A stretch of DNA of 64,000 nucleotides from Undaria pinnatifida (lineage: Eukaryota > Sar > Phaeophyceae > Laminariales > Alariaceae): assembly GCA_012845835.1 (NCBI GenBank), contig JABAKD010000021.1, forward strand, positions 4,774,706 through 4,838,705. The letters run 5' to 3'. The stretch's first letter is position 1. Each line of letters starts with the position of its first letter. This document shows, in pieces, positions 62,624-64,000 of the stretch. Made by a program: the position numbers and the translations under genes. The notes below the pieces were generated by a model, which was given only the letters and a program-made list of their open reading frames with translations, made no database searches and had not been told where the DNA came from.

Positions 62624-64000
62624 GTTGTTGTTTGTTGTCTGTAGGGAGGGCAGCGGAAGGAGGGGGTGTGGGGCAAGGTGTCGGGATGGGAACGACGCGT
62701 AAAGAAGATATGGAGGCAGATTTATTGTTGTGGTGTCCCTGTTGCAAGTGGCGGTGTATCTGTATTTCAGCAAACAGCAAGATATGGGCTTCGACTCTGT
62801 CCAGTAACAGTGATGGTGGCAGCCACGCCAACTAGCCGTATAAAAGGAAGACAGTGGTAAGAAGGGTACCATCTACCAAAACCGCAACATAAGAGCAGCG
62901 CCCAGTCTGACCGTAGGGTATACGGGTAACGCCCGCACGAACCACAGTAAAAACGGCCAAATATGGGCAGCACTGACCCTAACCGCAGAGCAGGGGGTGC
63001 AATACACTAAAGGTACGTCGGCACCCATCGCACTTAAACAGGCAGCATTTAACCGGGGTAGCACAGGAAAGTGTCGCCTAAAACGCCCACGCGCATCGCA
63101 CCAAAACAGGCAGTATTTAACCCATGCACAGTGTAAGGGAGCAGCACAGCGAAGGGTCGACTAACACGTCGACGCTCATCGCACAAAAACAGGCAGCATT
63201 TACCCTAGGTGCCGTGTAGGGGGTAGCACAGTAAAGGTTCGCCCAGCACGCCAACGCTCATCGCACCAAAATTGGCTTCATCTATCCCATGCACAGTGTA
63301 GGGGGGCAGCACAGGAAAGGGTCGCCTGACACGTCGACGCTCATCGCACCAAAATAGGCAGCATTTAACCTAGGTTCAGTGTACAGTGAAGGGTCGCCCA
63401 ACAGGAGTGTAGGGGGTGGTAGCACAGTAGAGGATCGTGCTGCCAAGCGTATAAAAAACGGGCAGCATCTACCCCAACTGTAGTGTAGAGGGGGGGTAGC
63501 AAAGTAGAGGATCGTGCCGCCAACCGTATGAAAAACGGGCAGTTGAAAAACGGGCAGCATCTGCCCCAACAGTAGGGTAGGGGGGGAGGGGTAGCACAGT
63601 ATATCGTTGTACATGTGCCAACCAGAGGACAAGGTCAGTACCACGCCCGAACAAGGTAGTTTCCCTACCGACTGCACTATAGAGGGAAGGTCGCACCTAC
63701 AGTAGTGCTGCTCGCTGCATTGCCGTTGCTGTGTCCATAGGTAACGACAATACCAACCGCACGAAGATGGGCAGTATAACCCCCGAACAAGGTAGTTTTC
63801 CCACCGTCCGCACCATCGGGGGACGATCGCGCCTACAGTAGTGCTCATTGCTGTAGTATCGCTGCTGTGTTAACAGGTAACGGCAATTCCAGCCGCACCA
63901 AGACGGGTAGTATAGCGTCTGAACAAGGCAGCTCCCCCACCGACCGCACTACAGAAGGACGGTCGAGCCTGCAGTTGTGTTGATTGCAGCAGTATTGCTC
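62624..64000 (-). other. Copy B leader with degenerate 84-bp repeats
   Basis: It parallels copy A: AGCCACGCCAACTAGCCGTA, then four to five decayed repeats (TCATCGCACCAAAACAGGCA and variants at 63020-63410). CGCGCCTACAGTAGTGCT follows twice (about 63690 and 63825), where copy A has it once. The window ends inside this leader, before the 5' LTR. Confidence 0.7.

Larger units (their letters stand above)
53022..64000 (-). mobile_element. LTR retrotransposon copy B, incomplete at the window edge
   Basis: Same family, orientation and domain order as copy A. The 3' LTR is at 53022-53281; the 5' end lies beyond 64000. It is distinctly diverged from A (its LTR is 260 bp with many substitutions and small indels), so the two are not a recent tandem duplication. 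It shares with A the loss of protease and RT, the NADAR domain, the RNase H stop and the integrase frameshift. Confidence 0.88.

Noticed and set aside
39624-64000. Integrated retrovirus
   Set aside because: No envelope-like frame is present after the integrase. The chromodomain and domain order indicate a Ty3/gypsy retrotransposon.

Overview
This is a eukaryotic nuclear window made almost entirely of mobile elements and tandem repeats, with a 500-base assembly gap at 36772-37271. There is no bacterial gene organisation. The mix (Ty3/gypsy elements with chromodomains, a non-LTR retrotransposon, tRNA-derived SINEs, miniature LTR elements, G-rich satellites) and the style of the Gag, RNase H and integrase remnants suggest a stramenopile, most likely a brown alga. 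That assignment is inference from family resemblance. The only candidate host gene is a 204-codon open frame at 30404-31018 (minus).

Layout. 235-2809 (minus): internally deleted gypsy relic (Gag, zinc knuckle, protease, start of the pre-RT linker, then directly a C-terminal chromodomain). 2810-9400: mostly unrecognised sequence, G-rich low complexity and a LINE 3' fragment. 9400-10755: four ~340-bp tandem units broken by a poly-A retroposon. 11009-11496: a miniature LTR element (84-bp LTRs) next to a tRNA-Ser-like sequence. 12006-15690 and 33120-36771: a satellite-like family with recurrent poly-G blocks, which runs in the opposite orientation beyond the gap (37430-38800) and is interrupted there by a second miniature LTR element. 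15690-21540: SINEs, (AAC)n-tailed retroposons and a large inverted duplication of a LINE. 22127-23030: a two-copy tandem duplication. 23386-28530: dispersed retroposons and minisatellites. 28610-32890: ~1.2-kb inverted-repeat arms flanking the 204-codon gene.

39624-64000: two head-to-tail copies of one large LTR retrotransposon family on the minus strand. Copy A (39624-52888) is bounded by 269-bp LTRs differing at only 3 positions and by a 4-bp target duplication, CTCA. Copy B starts at 53022 and runs off the right edge. Order along the element: long leader with tandem repeats, Gag with RGG-rich region and CCHC knuckle, a linker, ~240-bp repeats, a NADAR (YbiA-like/DUF1768) domain, the C-terminal part of RNase H, 36-bp repeats, integrase, GPY module, chromodomain, and a Tudor-like tail. 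I find no reverse transcriptase or protease in either copy. The NADAR domain sits in the interval where they would be expected, and both copies share the same RNase H stop codon and integrase frameshift. The near-identical LTRs of copy A with these shared older lesions point to a non-autonomous family moved in trans. This is the most interesting object in the window.
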